Assembly (NCBI RefSeq): GCF_008107725.1
Contig: NZ_VIRN01000064.1
Coordinates: forward strand, 744,001 to 808,000
Direction: 5' to 3'
Length of the DNA stretch: 64,000 nucleotides
Source of the DNA: Marinobacter sp. BW6
Lineage (GTDB): Bacteria > Pseudomonadota > Gammaproteobacteria > Pseudomonadales > Oleiphilaceae
Numbering within the stretch: the stretch's first letter is position 1; every line of letters begins with the position of its first letter. Position numbers and translations under genes: made by a program. Positions 7,437 to 15,856 of this stretch are shown in pieces. A model generated the notes under the pieces. The model ran no database searches. It saw only the letters and a program-made list of their open reading frames with translations, and was not told where the DNA came from.

Positions 7437-9675
7437 AACACTCGGCGGCGACGAGCGGGACCGGCGGATTGCCGAGCTTGAGACGGAGAACGAGCGCCTG
7501 CGGCGGATTCGCGATGCCCTGATTGTCCGGGTGGAGTCCGGCTCTGCCCACAAGCCGGAGCCCTACGCCGCCTTCGAGCACTCGGTGGTGCTTGCCGAGC
7601 AGGTTCGGGAGCGGACCGAGGCACTGAACCAGGCCATGGAGCAGCTCAAGGGCAGCAACAAGGCCCTGAACCGGGCCCGGGAAGAAGCCGAGACAACCCG
7701 CCAGAGACTGAGCGATGCCATCGAGAGCATTGCCGACGGTTTTGTGCTGTTTGATAACCGGCATTGCCTGATCCAGAGCAACAGCCGGTTCCGGAGTTAC
7801 TGGCGCCATGCCGGTGTTGACGCGCCGGGCCAGGGTACCCGGATTTCAGACGTAAAGCGGCAGGCGGTGGCCTGCGGTCTGGTCCTGGAGGAACACAGCC
7901 ATCCGGATTCGGAAGGCGTGGTGTTTCTGCTGGCCAACGGCCGCTGGGTTCAGGTTACCGAGAGACCGACCCGGGAAGGTGGGTTGGTGGTGCTCTATTC
8001 CGACATCACCGATGTGAAGAACAGCGAAATGGCCCGCCGGATCAAGGCGCTCGAAGAAAGCGAGCGCTGGATCCGGGTGGTGACCGACCATGTTCCCGCG
8101 CTGATTGCCTATATCGGGGCCGACATGACCATCCAGTTCTGCAACAAGGTCTATGAGTCATGGTACGGGCGCAAAGGCGAGTCGCCCCTTGGCAAACGTC
8201 TTAACGAGGTGCATTCGCCGGAGTTTTACCAGCGCCTGCTTCCCCAGATTCTCGATGTCATGGACGGCCACAACGTGACGTTCGAATTCGAGGAGACCGG
8301 TGAGCAGGGTGAGGTACGCCACATGCTGCGTTCCTACGTGCCGAATTTCGATGAGCAGGGCGATATCATCGGTTTCTTCGTGCTGATACGGGACATCACC
8401 GACCGCCGCAAGACCGCCCTGGCCCTGGAGCAGGCGTATGACAACCTCGAGCGACGGGTGAAGGAACGCACCGCAGCCCTGACCGGTCTGAACAATCAAC
8501 TGCGTCAGGAAATCACTGAGCGGGCGGCGGTTGAGGCTCGTCTTCGGGATGCCAAGCTTGAGGCTGAACGGGCCAATCTCTCCAAAACCAAGTTCCTGGC
8601 GGCGGTCAGTCACGACCTGCTGCAGCCGCTAAATGCGGCGCGGTTGTTCACCAGTGCGCTGTTGGAACAGTCGTTCGGGCCTAAAGCCGAAGGACTGGTT
8701 CGTTCGGTGAGCACGTCCCTGGACGATGTCGAAAACCTGCTGGGTACCCTGGTAGATATTTCCAAGCTCGATGCCGGTGTGATCAAGCCGGATGTCACCG
8801 CCTTCGACTTGCGGGACCTGCTTAATAATATCGCCCGGGAGTTTCGTCAGATGGCCATGGCCGAGGGACTCCGGCTGGATTTTGTTGCCAGCTCCGCAAT
8901 CGTTGAATCGGATTCGCAATTGCTGGCCCGGATACTCCGTAATTTCTTGACCAACGCCATTCGCTACACAGGGCAGGGACGCATTCTGCTGGGCTGCAGG
9001 CGCAGTGGTGATCATATGCTGTTGCAGGTGTGGGACACCGGCCCGGGTATTCCCGAAGACAAACTCACCGAGATCTTCCAGGAATTCAAGCGTATTCGCC
9101 CGGCCGGCTCACAGCCCGATAAAGGCCTGGGACTTGGTCTGGCCATTGTCGACAAAATATCCCGAATGCTGGGACACGAGGTGACGGTGAATTCCATTGA
9201 GGGCAGGGGGTCAGTCTTCAGCGTCCGGGTTCCGGTCGGCAAGCTGAAGCCACGCCAACCGGCGGCGGACCAGAACCGGGCCCTGTCTTTCGATAGCGGT
9301 CTTGGCGGTGCCCGAATCTGGGTGATCGACAACGACCAGTCTATTTGCCAGGGCATGCAAACCCTGCTCGAGGGCTGGGATTGTCAGGTAGTGACTGCGG
9401 TGTCCCTGGAGGATCTCGAACGCCAGCTGGATCCGGCCAGCAGTGCGGTGGACCTGATCCTGGCGGACTACCATCTGGATAACGATGAAAACGGCGTGGA
9501 TGTGGTAGCGGAGATCAATGGCCGCCGAAGATACCCGGCACCGGTGGTGATGATTACCGCCAATTACACCAATGAACTCAAGCAGCATATCCGCCAGCTT
9601 GGACACCTGCTGATGAACAAGCCGGTGAAGCCCCTTAAGTTGCGCAGTGCGCTGAGTCATTTGCTCAGGAATTGA
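7414..9675 (+). CDS. Hybrid PAS sensor histidine kinase/response regulator (NahK/ErcS'/PedS1 type)
   Basis: A 753-residue cytosolic hybrid kinase with no transmembrane segments. Order: coiled coil (about 10-110), PAS (about 110-200), PAS (about 215-335), coiled coil, HisKA with phosphoacceptor His in SHDLLQPLNAARLF, HATPase_c (NAIRYT N-box, WDTGPGIP, GLGLGLAIV), then a C-terminal receiver with LILADYHLD (phosphoacceptor Asp) and a conserved Lys in MNKPVKP. The chosen start at 7414 (MSTPDKTETLGG) overlaps the FIST gene. The HDLLQPLN box is shared with ErcS at 46075, so the two kinases are paralogues. It probably feeds the regulator of quinoprotein alcohol oxidation and, through NosP, responds to nitric oxide. 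Confidence 0.85.
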   Translation: MSTPDKTETLGGDERDRRIAELETENERLRRIRDALIVRVESGSAHKPEPYAAFEHSVVLAEQVRERTEALNQAMEQLKGSNKALNRAREEAETTRQRLSDAIESIADGFVLFDNRHCLIQSNSRFRSYWRHAGVDAPGQGTRISDVKRQAVACGLVLEEHSHPDSEGVVFLLANGRWVQVTERPTREGGLVVLYSDITDVKNSEMARRIKALEESERWIRVVTDHVPALIAYIGADMTIQFCNKVYESWYGRKGESPLGKRLNEVHSPEFYQRLLPQILDVMDGHNVTFEFEETGEQGEVRHMLRSYVPNFDEQGDIIGFFVLIRDITDRRKTALALEQAYDNLERRVKERTAALTGLNNQLRQEITERAAVEARLRDAKLEAERANLSKTKFLAAVSHDLLQPLNAARLFTSALLEQSFGPKAEGLVRSVSTSLDDVENLLGTLVDISKLDAGVIKPDVTAFDLRDLLNNIAREFRQMAMAEGLRLDFVASSAIVESDSQLLARILRNFLTNAIRYTGQGRILLGCRRSGDHMLLQVWDTGPGIPEDKLTEIFQEFKRIRPAGSQPDKGLGLGLAIVDKISRMLGHEVTVNSIEGRGSVFSVRVPVGKLKPRQPAADQNRALSFDSGLGGARIWVIDNDQSICQGMQTLLEGWDCQVVTAVSLEDLERQLDPASSAVDLILADYHLDNDENGVDVVAEINGRRRYPAPVVMITANYTNELKQHIRQLGHLLMNKPVKPLKLRSALSHLLRN

Positions 9676-9689
9676 GGTTGCCGACAGGC

Positions 9690-9774
9690 GTCGGATTACG
9701 GCTGCGCCTAATCCGACCTACGCGGGGATGAGTGCTCCAAAGGTAGGTCGGATTAGCCAACGGCGTAATCCGAC
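9690..9774. repeat. Pair of REP-like palindromes (BIME-like)
   Basis: Two palindromes lie in opposite orientation in the gap between convergent genes. The first has arms GTCGGATTA and TAATCCGAC (9690-9717) followed by CTACG. The second starts GGTAGGTCGGATTA and ends TAATCCGAC (9743-9774). The same unit recurs once at 13252-13283. Size, palindromy and placement at a convergent junction fit REP elements, which often act as transcript-end stabilisers or terminators. Confidence 0.75.
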
Positions 9775-9786
9775 AAACACGCCACC

Positions 9787-10596
9787 TTACCGCTTCAAAT
9801 ACTGACTGAAATCCACATCGCTGGCGGACAGAATCGCCTGCACCCGGTTGTGTACCCCGAGCTTGCGAAGGATCGCAGACACATGCGCCTTCACTGTGGT
9901 CTCGGCGATGTTCAGGTTATAGGCAATCTGCTTGTTGGATTCGCCCTTGGACATGCGCTCGAGCACCAGCAACTGGCGGCGGGTCAGGGAGTTGAGCAGC
10001 TCCGGCGAAATAGGATTGTCTTCATTGCGCCTACGGCGCGTATTGCTTTCCTTGCCGGTTCGGATGATGTCCGAGGGCAGGTAAACATTGCCGTTCAGGA
10101 TCTGCTGGATAGCCTCGGTCATCTGGGCCCGGGGCGAGGACTTGGTAATGAATCCGCAGGCGCCGTATGTAATGGCTTGCAGAACCACCTGCTTGTCTTC
10201 CTCGGCAGAGACAATCACCACCGGGATGGTCGGTGCCTCATTACGCAGCGTGATCAGGCCATTCAGGCCATGCATGCCGGGCATGTTCAGGTCCAGCAGG
10301 ATCAGGTCCAGGTCGTCGTTCTCACGGGTAATGTCGAGAGCGCTGTCCAGATCGTCGGTTTCGATGATCTCGCTGCCCTCAAAGCCAGAGGCGATAACGC
10401 TACTGATAGCCTCGCGGAACAGTGGGTGGTCGTCGGCAATCAGAATCTTGTAAGCCGGCTCCATGGATGGGTCTACCTGTTTGTTTTCAGTATCTGGGAT
10501 GGCTTCCGAATCATGATAGCGTTTTTCGGAAGCATGATGGCAGTTTTCGGAAGGGTAGTTCTCGGTAGAGAGTGCGGCATCGAGCTCGTTCAGCAT
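9787..10596 (-). CDS. erbR: LuxR-family response regulator, ErbR/AgmR/PedR1 type
   Basis: A NarL/FixJ-type response regulator that in Pseudomonas activates the quinoprotein alcohol dehydrogenase and pqq genes. The receiver starts with [13 protein letters not shown] and has the phosphoacceptor Asp in [13 protein letters not shown] and the conserved Lys in FITKSSP. The LuxR HTH lies near the C-terminus ([36 protein letters not shown] region). AGGAGG 5 bases before the ATG at 10596 supports this start and gives an unusual 45-residue N-terminal extension. An internal Met at 10464 would give the normal 225-residue size. The extension contains two 7-residue repeats ([14 protein letters not shown]). 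Confidence 0.85.
   Translation of the reverse strand: MLNELDAALSTENYPSENCHHASEKRYHDSEAIPDTENKQVDPSMEPAYKILIADDHPLFREAISSVIASGFEGSEIIETDDLDSALDITRENDDLDLILLDLNMPGMHGLNGLITLRNEAPTIPVVIVSAEEDKQVVLQAITYGACGFITKSSPRAQMTEAIQQILNGNVYLPSDIIRTGKESNTRRRRNEDNPISPELLNSLTRRQLLVLERMSKGESNKQIAYNLNIAETTVKAHVSAILRKLGVHNRVQAILSASDVDFSQYLKR
10511..10552. repeat. Tandem 21-bp direct repeat in the 5' end of erbR
   Basis: Two adjacent 21-bp units at 10511-10531 and 10532-10552 match at 17 of 21 positions. A partial third copy covers 10501-10510. They encode 7-residue units beginning SE in the N-terminal extension of the regulator. Confidence 0.7.
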
Positions 10597-10702
10597 GGCG
10601 GCCTCCTGTGCAGAGAATCGCCGGGGTCGGTCCCGATTCTCTGTTTATTATTGTCATGGTTTCATTACACGCCATCTTGGTCTCGGGTTGAATGCGACCA
10701 TC

Positions 10703-10731
10703 GCACCAAAAAACAGGCACCAAAGTACTAT
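10703..10731 (+). promoter_or_regulatory. Probable regulator-binding element upstream of ABC binding protein
   Basis: GCACCAAAA (10703-10711) followed by CCAAAGTACTAT (10720-10731). The same two-part module precedes pqqA at 39653-39678 (GCACCAAAA and CCAAAGTACCAT). It lies in the divergent region between erbR and the binding-protein gene, so it may serve either or both. Confidence 0.5.
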
Positions 10732-10765
10732 TCTTGCCGGGCTGCGGGCTTCGTATCGTGGAGCA

Positions 10766-11788
10766 ATGAGCCTACAACCAACAATAACGCCTGTTTCCCA
10801 ACGCTTTCTCGCCGATCTCTGGTTCAAAAAGGGAATGGCCGCCCTGATATGTCTTCTCTGTAGTCTCGCAGGCAGTGTTCATGCCCGGGAAGGAGCGCCT
10901 GAGGTGCCCGTGCTGTCTGTCAGTGTGTTGCAGTTCGGCACTGCCCACTGGGAGCTTGACCATATCCTGCACCGGGGCTTGGATCGGGAGAATGGCTACC
11001 GGCTGGAATTGAAACCGGTTGCCAACCTTCCGGCCTCCAGGTTGGCGGTTACCAGCGGCTCGGTGAATGGCGCGGTGGCCGACCTGCTGTGGGCGCAGTC
11101 CCGGTTCCAGGCTGGCACGCCTTACCTTTATGTCCCTTTTTCTTCCCAGATCGGCGATATCGTCGTCGCTGAAACCTCAACAATCCGTTCGGTGGAGGAT
11201 CTGGTGGGTAAACGCATCGGCGTTGCGGGCGGGCCGGACAGTAAGGGCTGGATACTGCTCAAGAAGGTCGCACAGCGGCAGGGGATCAACCTGGAGGAGT
11301 CCGCCGAGCTTCAGTTCGCAGCTCCGCCTCTGTTGAGCCAGGCGCTAAAACGCGGGCAGGTGGATGTAGTCGTTACCTACTGGCATTTCGCGGCCCGTCT
11401 CAGAGGCGAGGGCGACTGGCGATCGGCGTTCAGTATGGCTGACCTGCTCACTGAGCTTGATCTGGATCGCAGCCTGCCAGTGCTTGGCTATGTTTTTCCC
11501 GAGAGTTGGGCGAAAGACCATGGTTCTCTGATTGATGGTTTCGCAACTTCCCTGCGACAGGCCAAAGCCGAGCTGGCGGACGGTGAACCTCCGTGGCAGC
11601 GCTTGCGCCCTCTCATGGGCGATCCCGAGGATGGTGTATTCACCGCATTGCGTGAGGGCTTTGTCGCCGGGACGCCTGCGCCGCAAACGGACCAGAGAAT
11701 CGCTGACCTGCAGCGTTTGATGACCCTCACAGGCGCCGACCCGGACAACCTTATGCCGGCCCATCTGTTTTACCGGAGGCAGCCGTGA
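10766..11788 (+). CDS. ABC transporter substrate-binding protein of the PQQ-alcohol oxidation locus
   Basis: A 340-residue periplasmic binding protein of the NitT/TauT (SsuA-like) class. The N-terminus holds a charged stretch followed by MAALICLLCSLAGSVHA, a signal peptide. The mature part shows the family pattern LSVSVLQFGTAHWELDHI and VGKRIGVAGGPDSKGW. The ATG at 10766 was chosen so that the FKK residues precede the hydrophobic core. An ATG at 10835 is possible and would leave more room downstream of the upstream activator-like element. It is the first of three genes (binding protein, permease, ATPase) joined by overlaps. Such transporters recur in quinoprotein dehydrogenase loci; the ligand is unknown. 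Confidence 0.8.
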   Translation: MSLQPTITPVSQRFLADLWFKKGMAALICLLCSLAGSVHAREGAPEVPVLSVSVLQFGTAHWELDHILHRGLDRENGYRLELKPVANLPASRLAVTSGSVNGAVADLLWAQSRFQAGTPYLYVPFSSQIGDIVVAETSTIRSVEDLVGKRIGVAGGPDSKGWILLKKVAQRQGINLEESAELQFAAPPLLSQALKRGQVDVVVTYWHFAARLRGEGDWRSAFSMADLLTELDLDRSLPVLGYVFPESWAKDHGSLIDGFATSLRQAKAELADGEPPWQRLRPLMGDPEDGVFTALREGFVAGTPAPQTDQRIADLQRLMTLTGADPDNLMPAHLFYRRQP

Positions 11789-12561
11789 AAGGCCGTTCCG
11801 GCCGCCCGCCGCTGTGGAGCTACTGGATAGTTCTGCCTTCGTTTGTCGTGCTCTGGGCACTGACCGCCTGGTTGCTCCAGTCGCCCCTGCTACCAACGCC
11901 CCTGAGTGTTCTGGATACCCTGATTCGGGAATCGGCTTCCGGCGAGCTCTGGCATCACCTGGGGGCTACCCTGGCCCGTGTAGTGGTTGCGTTTGTTCTG
12001 GCCATGGCCATTGGCACCGCCATCGGCATCGTGATGGGCCGTTCACAAACCACCAATGCCCTGTTCGATCCCTTGCTGGTGCTGTTACTGAACCTGCCGG
12101 CCCTGGTCACCATCATCCTCATGTATGTCTGGTTCGGCCTGGTCGAAGTGGCTGCCGTGATGGCGGTCGTGATCAACAAAGTGCCCAACGTGGCGGTTAC
12201 CGTCAGGGAAGGCGCCCGCAGCCTCGACTACCGGCTTGAGGAAATGGCCACCGTATACGAGTTCACCCGCTGGCAACGATTGCGGCAAGTCTGGGTGCCG
12301 CAGCTGTTTCCCTACCTCATGGCCGCCACGCGGGGTGGTCTCGCCCTGATCTGGAAGATTGTCCTTGTAGTGGAACTGCTCGGCCGATCCAGCGGCGTTG
12401 GGTTCCAGCTGCACATGGCCTTCCAGGTATTCGACGTGGCAGCCATTCTGGCCTACAGCCTGGCTTTTATTGCCGTCGTCCAGCTGATCGAGCTGGCCAT
12501 CCTGCAGCCCCTTGAGCGTCGATCCAGCCGCTGGCGTCAGCCGGAGGCTGCCCATGCTTGA
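11785..12561 (+). CDS. ABC transporter permease (NitT/TauT type)
   Basis: A 258-residue inner membrane protein with about six hydrophobic segments. The EAA-like cytoplasmic loop is visible as EGARSLDYRLEEMATVYEFTRWQRLRQVWVP around residue 140. It starts at a GTG that overlaps the stop of the binding-protein gene (GTGA) and overlaps the ATPase gene by 8 bases, showing tight translational coupling. It resembles SsuC/TauC permeases; the substrate is unknown. Confidence 0.85.
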   Translation: MKGRSGRPPLWSYWIVLPSFVVLWALTAWLLQSPLLPTPLSVLDTLIRESASGELWHHLGATLARVVVAFVLAMAIGTAIGIVMGRSQTTNALFDPLLVLLLNLPALVTIILMYVWFGLVEVAAVMAVVINKVPNVAVTVREGARSLDYRLEEMATVYEFTRWQRLRQVWVPQLFPYLMAATRGGLALIWKIVLVVELLGRSSGVGFQLHMAFQVFDVAAILAYSLAFIAVVQLIELAILQPLERRSSRWRQPEAAHA

Positions 12562-13225
12562 ACTCAGAATCGCCGGCCGCGATTTCGGCCAGCCGGTGCT
12601 CGGAGAGGTCTTCGCAACCATAGAAAGAGGCGATCGAATCTGCCTGCTGGGGCCCTCGGGTATCGGCAAGACCACCCTGCTGAATGCGATTGCCGGTCTT
12701 GATAAATCGGTGCCAGACGAGGCGGTTATTGGTCGCGGCAAACTCCGGGTGGGTTATCTGTTTCAGGAACATCGCTTGCTGCCGTGGCGAAGCCTGGATG
12801 CCAATCTGAGACTGGTGGGTGCCAGTGATCGGGAAGCCGAGGCCTTGTTGGAACAGGTGGGATTGTCCGGTTATGGCCATTACCTGCCGGACCAGCTGTC
12901 CCTGGGTATGGCCAGAAGGGCGGCCCTGGCCCGTTGCCTGGCGGTGAAGCCGGACTTGCTGCTGCTGGACGAGCCGTTTGCGTCACTGGACCCTGTGATG
13001 GCGGGTGAGCTAAAAGCACTGATTGCCGGAATTCTGGATTCGCATCCGGACATGGCGATGATCTGTGTTACCCATGATGGCGGGGATGCAGAGATCTTGG
13101 CGAACCGTCTGTGGTACCTGGATGGAAAGCCCGCCCGATTGCAGTGGGATGATCCGATTGGTGAACCCGGATTGATCGATGGGCTGCTTGGCAGGCTTCG
13201 TGGTCTGGACTTGACGGGCTCTTAG
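12554..13225 (+). CDS. ABC transporter ATP-binding protein (NitT/TauT type)
   Basis: A 223-residue ATPase with Walker A GPSGIGKTT, Q-loop FQEHRLLPW, signature LSLGMARR (a variant of LSGGQ), Walker B LLLLDEPFASLD and switch His in CVTHD. The start at 12554 (MLELRIAGRDFGQ) lies inside the permease end. It completes an importer of binding protein, permease and ATPase. It ends just before a REP-like palindrome and converges with the exporter-type ABC operon. Confidence 0.88.
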   Translation: MLELRIAGRDFGQPVLGEVFATIERGDRICLLGPSGIGKTTLLNAIAGLDKSVPDEAVIGRGKLRVGYLFQEHRLLPWRSLDANLRLVGASDREAEALLEQVGLSGYGHYLPDQLSLGMARRAALARCLAVKPDLLLLDEPFASLDPVMAGELKALIAGILDSHPDMAMICVTHDGGDAEILANRLWYLDGKPARLQWDDPIGEPGLIDGLLGRLRGLDLTGS

Positions 13226-13251
13226 GTTGATCGACGGGTGTCCGGATGGCT

Positions 13252-13283
13252 GTCGGATTACGCTTTGCTAATCCGACCTACGA
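13252..13283. repeat. Single REP-like palindrome
   Basis: GTCGGATTA (13252-13260) and TAATCCGAC (13269-13277) followed by CTACG, the same unit as the pair at 9690-9774. It again lies in the gap between two convergent genes. Confidence 0.75.
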
Positions 13284-13312
13284 GGTCTGCACGCTGTCAG
13301 CCTTCCTCCGGA

Positions 13313-14119
13313 TCAGGCAGGCTTGGAGGTCCCAAGTATCTTGGTCCTCTGAGGCCGGAAGCCGGCTGTGGCAAGCAATGCCAGAACCACAGTGACACCC
13401 CCAGTAATCCCGTAAGCCATCGGATTCCACTCCAGATACAGCGAGAACCGGATCGCCTCCACTGCGTGAGTAAACGGATTGAACTGACAAATCCAGTACA
13501 GCCAGGGACTGGCTTCGTTCATACGCCAGAGCGGATACAGCGCCGAGGACATGAAGAACATCGGGAAGATGACGAAGTTCATCACCCCGGCAAAGTTCTC
13601 CAGTTGCTTGATCCAGGTAGCAATGAGCAAACCCAAAGCACCTAGCATCAGACTGGTCAGGATCAACGCCGGCAACACCGCCAGGTAGCCCCAGAGTGGT
13701 GGCTCCACATCCACCAGCAGCGCCAGCAGCAGGAACACATACACCTGGCCAATGGACACAACGCCCATGGCCAACAGTTTGGTGACCAGCAGGAAAGGTC
13801 GTGGCAGGGGGCTCATCAGCAGCACCCGCATGCTGCCCAATTCCCGGTCGTACACCATGGACAGAGCGCCCTGCATACTGTTGAACAGGATGATCATGCC
13901 GCACAAGCCCGGAGCGATGTAGGTCTCGTAGGTGATGTAGGTCTCGTAAGGCGGGATGATGGAAATGCCCAGCACTGCCCGGAACCCGGCGGCGAACACC
14001 ACCAGCCAGAGCAGTGGGCGCACCAGGGCGCTGGCAAAGCGGGTGCGCTGCTGCCAGAATCGCAGCCACTCCCGGGTCTGGATGCCCACAAAACAGTGCC
14101 AGTAGTGCGCTGCTTTCAT
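13313..14119 (-). CDS. pedC: ABC-2 type transporter permease (PedC-like)
   Basis: A 268-residue ABC-2 family membrane protein with about six transmembrane segments and the motif YDRELGSMRVLLMSPLPRPFLLVTK in the first cytoplasmic part. It pairs with the ATPase whose stop is immediately upstream (one intergenic base). The same permease-ATPase-beta-propeller-binding protein set occurs in the Pseudomonas putida ped cluster. An 18-bp direct duplication at 13916-13948 encodes YETYIT twice in the loop after the second membrane segment. It is likely an exporter for a molecule tied to alcohol oxidation. Confidence 0.8.
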   Translation of the reverse strand: MKAAHYWHCFVGIQTREWLRFWQQRTRFASALVRPLLWLVVFAAGFRAVLGISIIPPYETYITYETYIAPGLCGMIILFNSMQGALSMVYDRELGSMRVLLMSPLPRPFLLVTKLLAMGVVSIGQVYVFLLLALLVDVEPPLWGYLAVLPALILTSLMLGALGLLIATWIKQLENFAGVMNFVIFPMFFMSSALYPLWRMNEASPWLYWICQFNPFTHAVEAIRFSLYLEWNPMAYGITGGVTVVLALLATAGFRPQRTKILGTSKPA

Positions 14120-14120
14120 A

Positions 14121-14843
14121 TCAGCCGGCTCCGGTCAGAGAATGGAAAGTTTCGGCCAGATCCCGGGTGCCTTCGGCCTCGCAGATGGCCTGGCCATTGC
14201 CATCGGCCAGTAACTGGCCCTGGTGTAGGATCAGCACCCGGTCGTCTTCACTGACTTCTTCGATCAGGTGAGTAGCCCAGAGTACGGTCAGGCCGTCTTC
14301 TTCGCACAGGGTTCGGACGTGCTCGTTGAGCCCTTTGCGGCTTGCTACGTCCAGTCCCACGGTCGGCTCGTCCAGTAACAACAGGGAAGGGTTGTGAAGA
14401 AGAGCCCTTGCTATTTCCACGCGCCGGCGGTGACCGCCGTTGAGCTGGCGGACGGCATCGTTGGCCCGGTCCAGCAGGTTGAAGCGTTCCAGTTCCTGGT
14501 CACCCCGAACCCGAGCTTCTTTGCGGGACAAACCGTGTAACGCCGCGTGGTATTGCAGGTTCTGCCGCACAGTCAGGTCCAGGTCCAGGGCATTCTGCTG
14601 GAACACCACGCCGATCTGGCGCATGGCCTCCGCCGGCTGTTTTTTCAGTGATTGGCCACCCAATAGAATATCGCCCTGCTGGAGGGCCAGCAGGCGGGTA
14701 AGCAAACCAAACAGGGTTGATTTGCCGGCGCCGTTGGGCCCGAGCAGGGCGTGAAAGCGGCCGGAGGTCAGCGCAAAGCTGACCTCCCGGAGCACCGGCT
14801 TGTCGCCGTAGTGAAAGCTGAGGGTGCTGGCTTCGATGGTCAT
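14121..14843 (-). CDS. pedB: ABC transporter ATP-binding protein of the PQQ alcohol dehydrogenase system (PedB-like)
   Basis: A 240-residue ATPase with Walker A GPNGAGKST, a modified signature LNGGHRRRVEIA and Walker B LLLLDEPTVGLD. The class fits exporter ABC-2 partners and the family of ATPases found with PQQ-dependent alcohol dehydrogenases. It overlaps the beta-propeller gene by 4 bases (ATGA) and is followed at once by the ABC-2 permease, so the four genes from 17029 down to 13313 form one minus-strand operon. Confidence 0.85.
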   Translation of the reverse strand: MTIEASTLSFHYGDKPVLREVSFALTSGRFHALLGPNGAGKSTLFGLLTRLLALQQGDILLGGQSLKKQPAEAMRQIGVVFQQNALDLDLTVRQNLQYHAALHGLSRKEARVRGDQELERFNLLDRANDAVRQLNGGHRRRVEIARALLHNPSLLLLDEPTVGLDVASRKGLNEHVRTLCEEDGLTVLWATHLIEEVSEDDRVLILHQGQLLADGNGQAICEAEGTRDLAETFHSLTGAG

Positions 14844-15814
14844 GAGGTCGGATCGATGACCACACCCCAGGGGTAGCGGCCCACCTTGATGGATTTGATG
14901 ACCTTCATGTCCTCCAGGTTGATCACGGACACGTCCCCGGAAACGCCGTTGGTGGTGTAAAGATGCGTCTCGTCCTTGTCGAGATCCAGCTGCCAGACGC
15001 GTGCACCCACCAGCAGGTAATCCAGAACCTCATAGGTTTTTGCGTCGACTACCGCCACATGATTTGAGGGGCCAAGCGCCACAAACGCGTACTTGCCATC
15101 GGACGTCAGTTCGATACCTACCGGCTGTACCCGGTCCTGGTTCACGCCGGGCACTTTGAAAGACATCTCGTGGATCTGCTCCAGGTTGTCGACATCGATG
15201 ATGTGCACGGTGCCGCCGATTTCCGCAGAGGCCCATGCAATCTTGCTGTCCCGGCTGAATTCAACATGGCGAGGCCGCTGGCCTACAACGATGTTCTTTT
15301 CGATCTCGAAGGTCTCGGTGTTGATCCAGTGCAGCATGCTGGTGGTTTCGGAGGTGTTCACGGCCCACTTGCCATTCGGGCTCACCGCCATGCCCTCCGG
15401 CTCGATACCCACATCAATCTGGGCGAGCACCTCTTTGCTGTCGACATCCACCACGGTCACGATGGCGTCGTCCTCGTTGGCGATGTAGAGATGCTTGTTG
15501 TTCGGGTGCAGCGCGAATTGTTCCGGATCTTCACCGGAAGGCAGGGTGTCGACAATCTTGCGGGTAGCCAGATCCAGCACCTGAACCGTGTCATCGTCGC
15601 TGGCGCAGATGTAGAGCTTGGTGTAGTCCTTGGAGAGCAGGATGCCTCGGGGCCGCTGGCCGACGTCGATGGTTTCAATCACTTTCTGCGTTTCGGTATC
15701 GATCACCGACAGGGTGTTGTCCTTCTCGTTGGACACATAGGCTACGCTGGCCAGGGCCGGTGTGGACAGGCCGATCATCGCGGCCAGGGCGGTGCGCTTG
15801 AACAGGGTTTTCAT
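14840..15814 (-). CDS. PQQ-dependent catabolism-associated beta-propeller protein (YVTN repeats)
   Basis: A 324-residue exported seven-bladed beta-propeller. The signal peptide MKTLFKRTALAAMIGLSTPALA is followed by repeated blades of the form YVSNEKDNTLSVIDTETQKV, YICASDDDTVQVLDLATRKI and YIANEDDAIVTVVDVDSKEV, about 42 residues apart. This family (called PedA2 in Pseudomonas putida) is found beside quinoprotein alcohol dehydrogenases. Its molecular role is not established; a periplasmic partner for the exporter or the dehydrogenase chain is plausible. Confidence 0.88.
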   Translation of the reverse strand: MKTLFKRTALAAMIGLSTPALASVAYVSNEKDNTLSVIDTETQKVIETIDVGQRPRGILLSKDYTKLYICASDDDTVQVLDLATRKIVDTLPSGEDPEQFALHPNNKHLYIANEDDAIVTVVDVDSKEVLAQIDVGIEPEGMAVSPNGKWAVNTSETTSMLHWINTETFEIEKNIVVGQRPRHVEFSRDSKIAWASAEIGGTVHIIDVDNLEQIHEMSFKVPGVNQDRVQPVGIELTSDGKYAFVALGPSNHVAVVDAKTYEVLDYLLVGARVWQLDLDKDETHLYTTNGVSGDVSVINLEDMKVIKSIKVGRYPWGVVIDPTS

Positions 15815-15856
15815 CGTGTAGCTCCTTTTTGTTGTATCCGGTAAGGCGACATCGGG

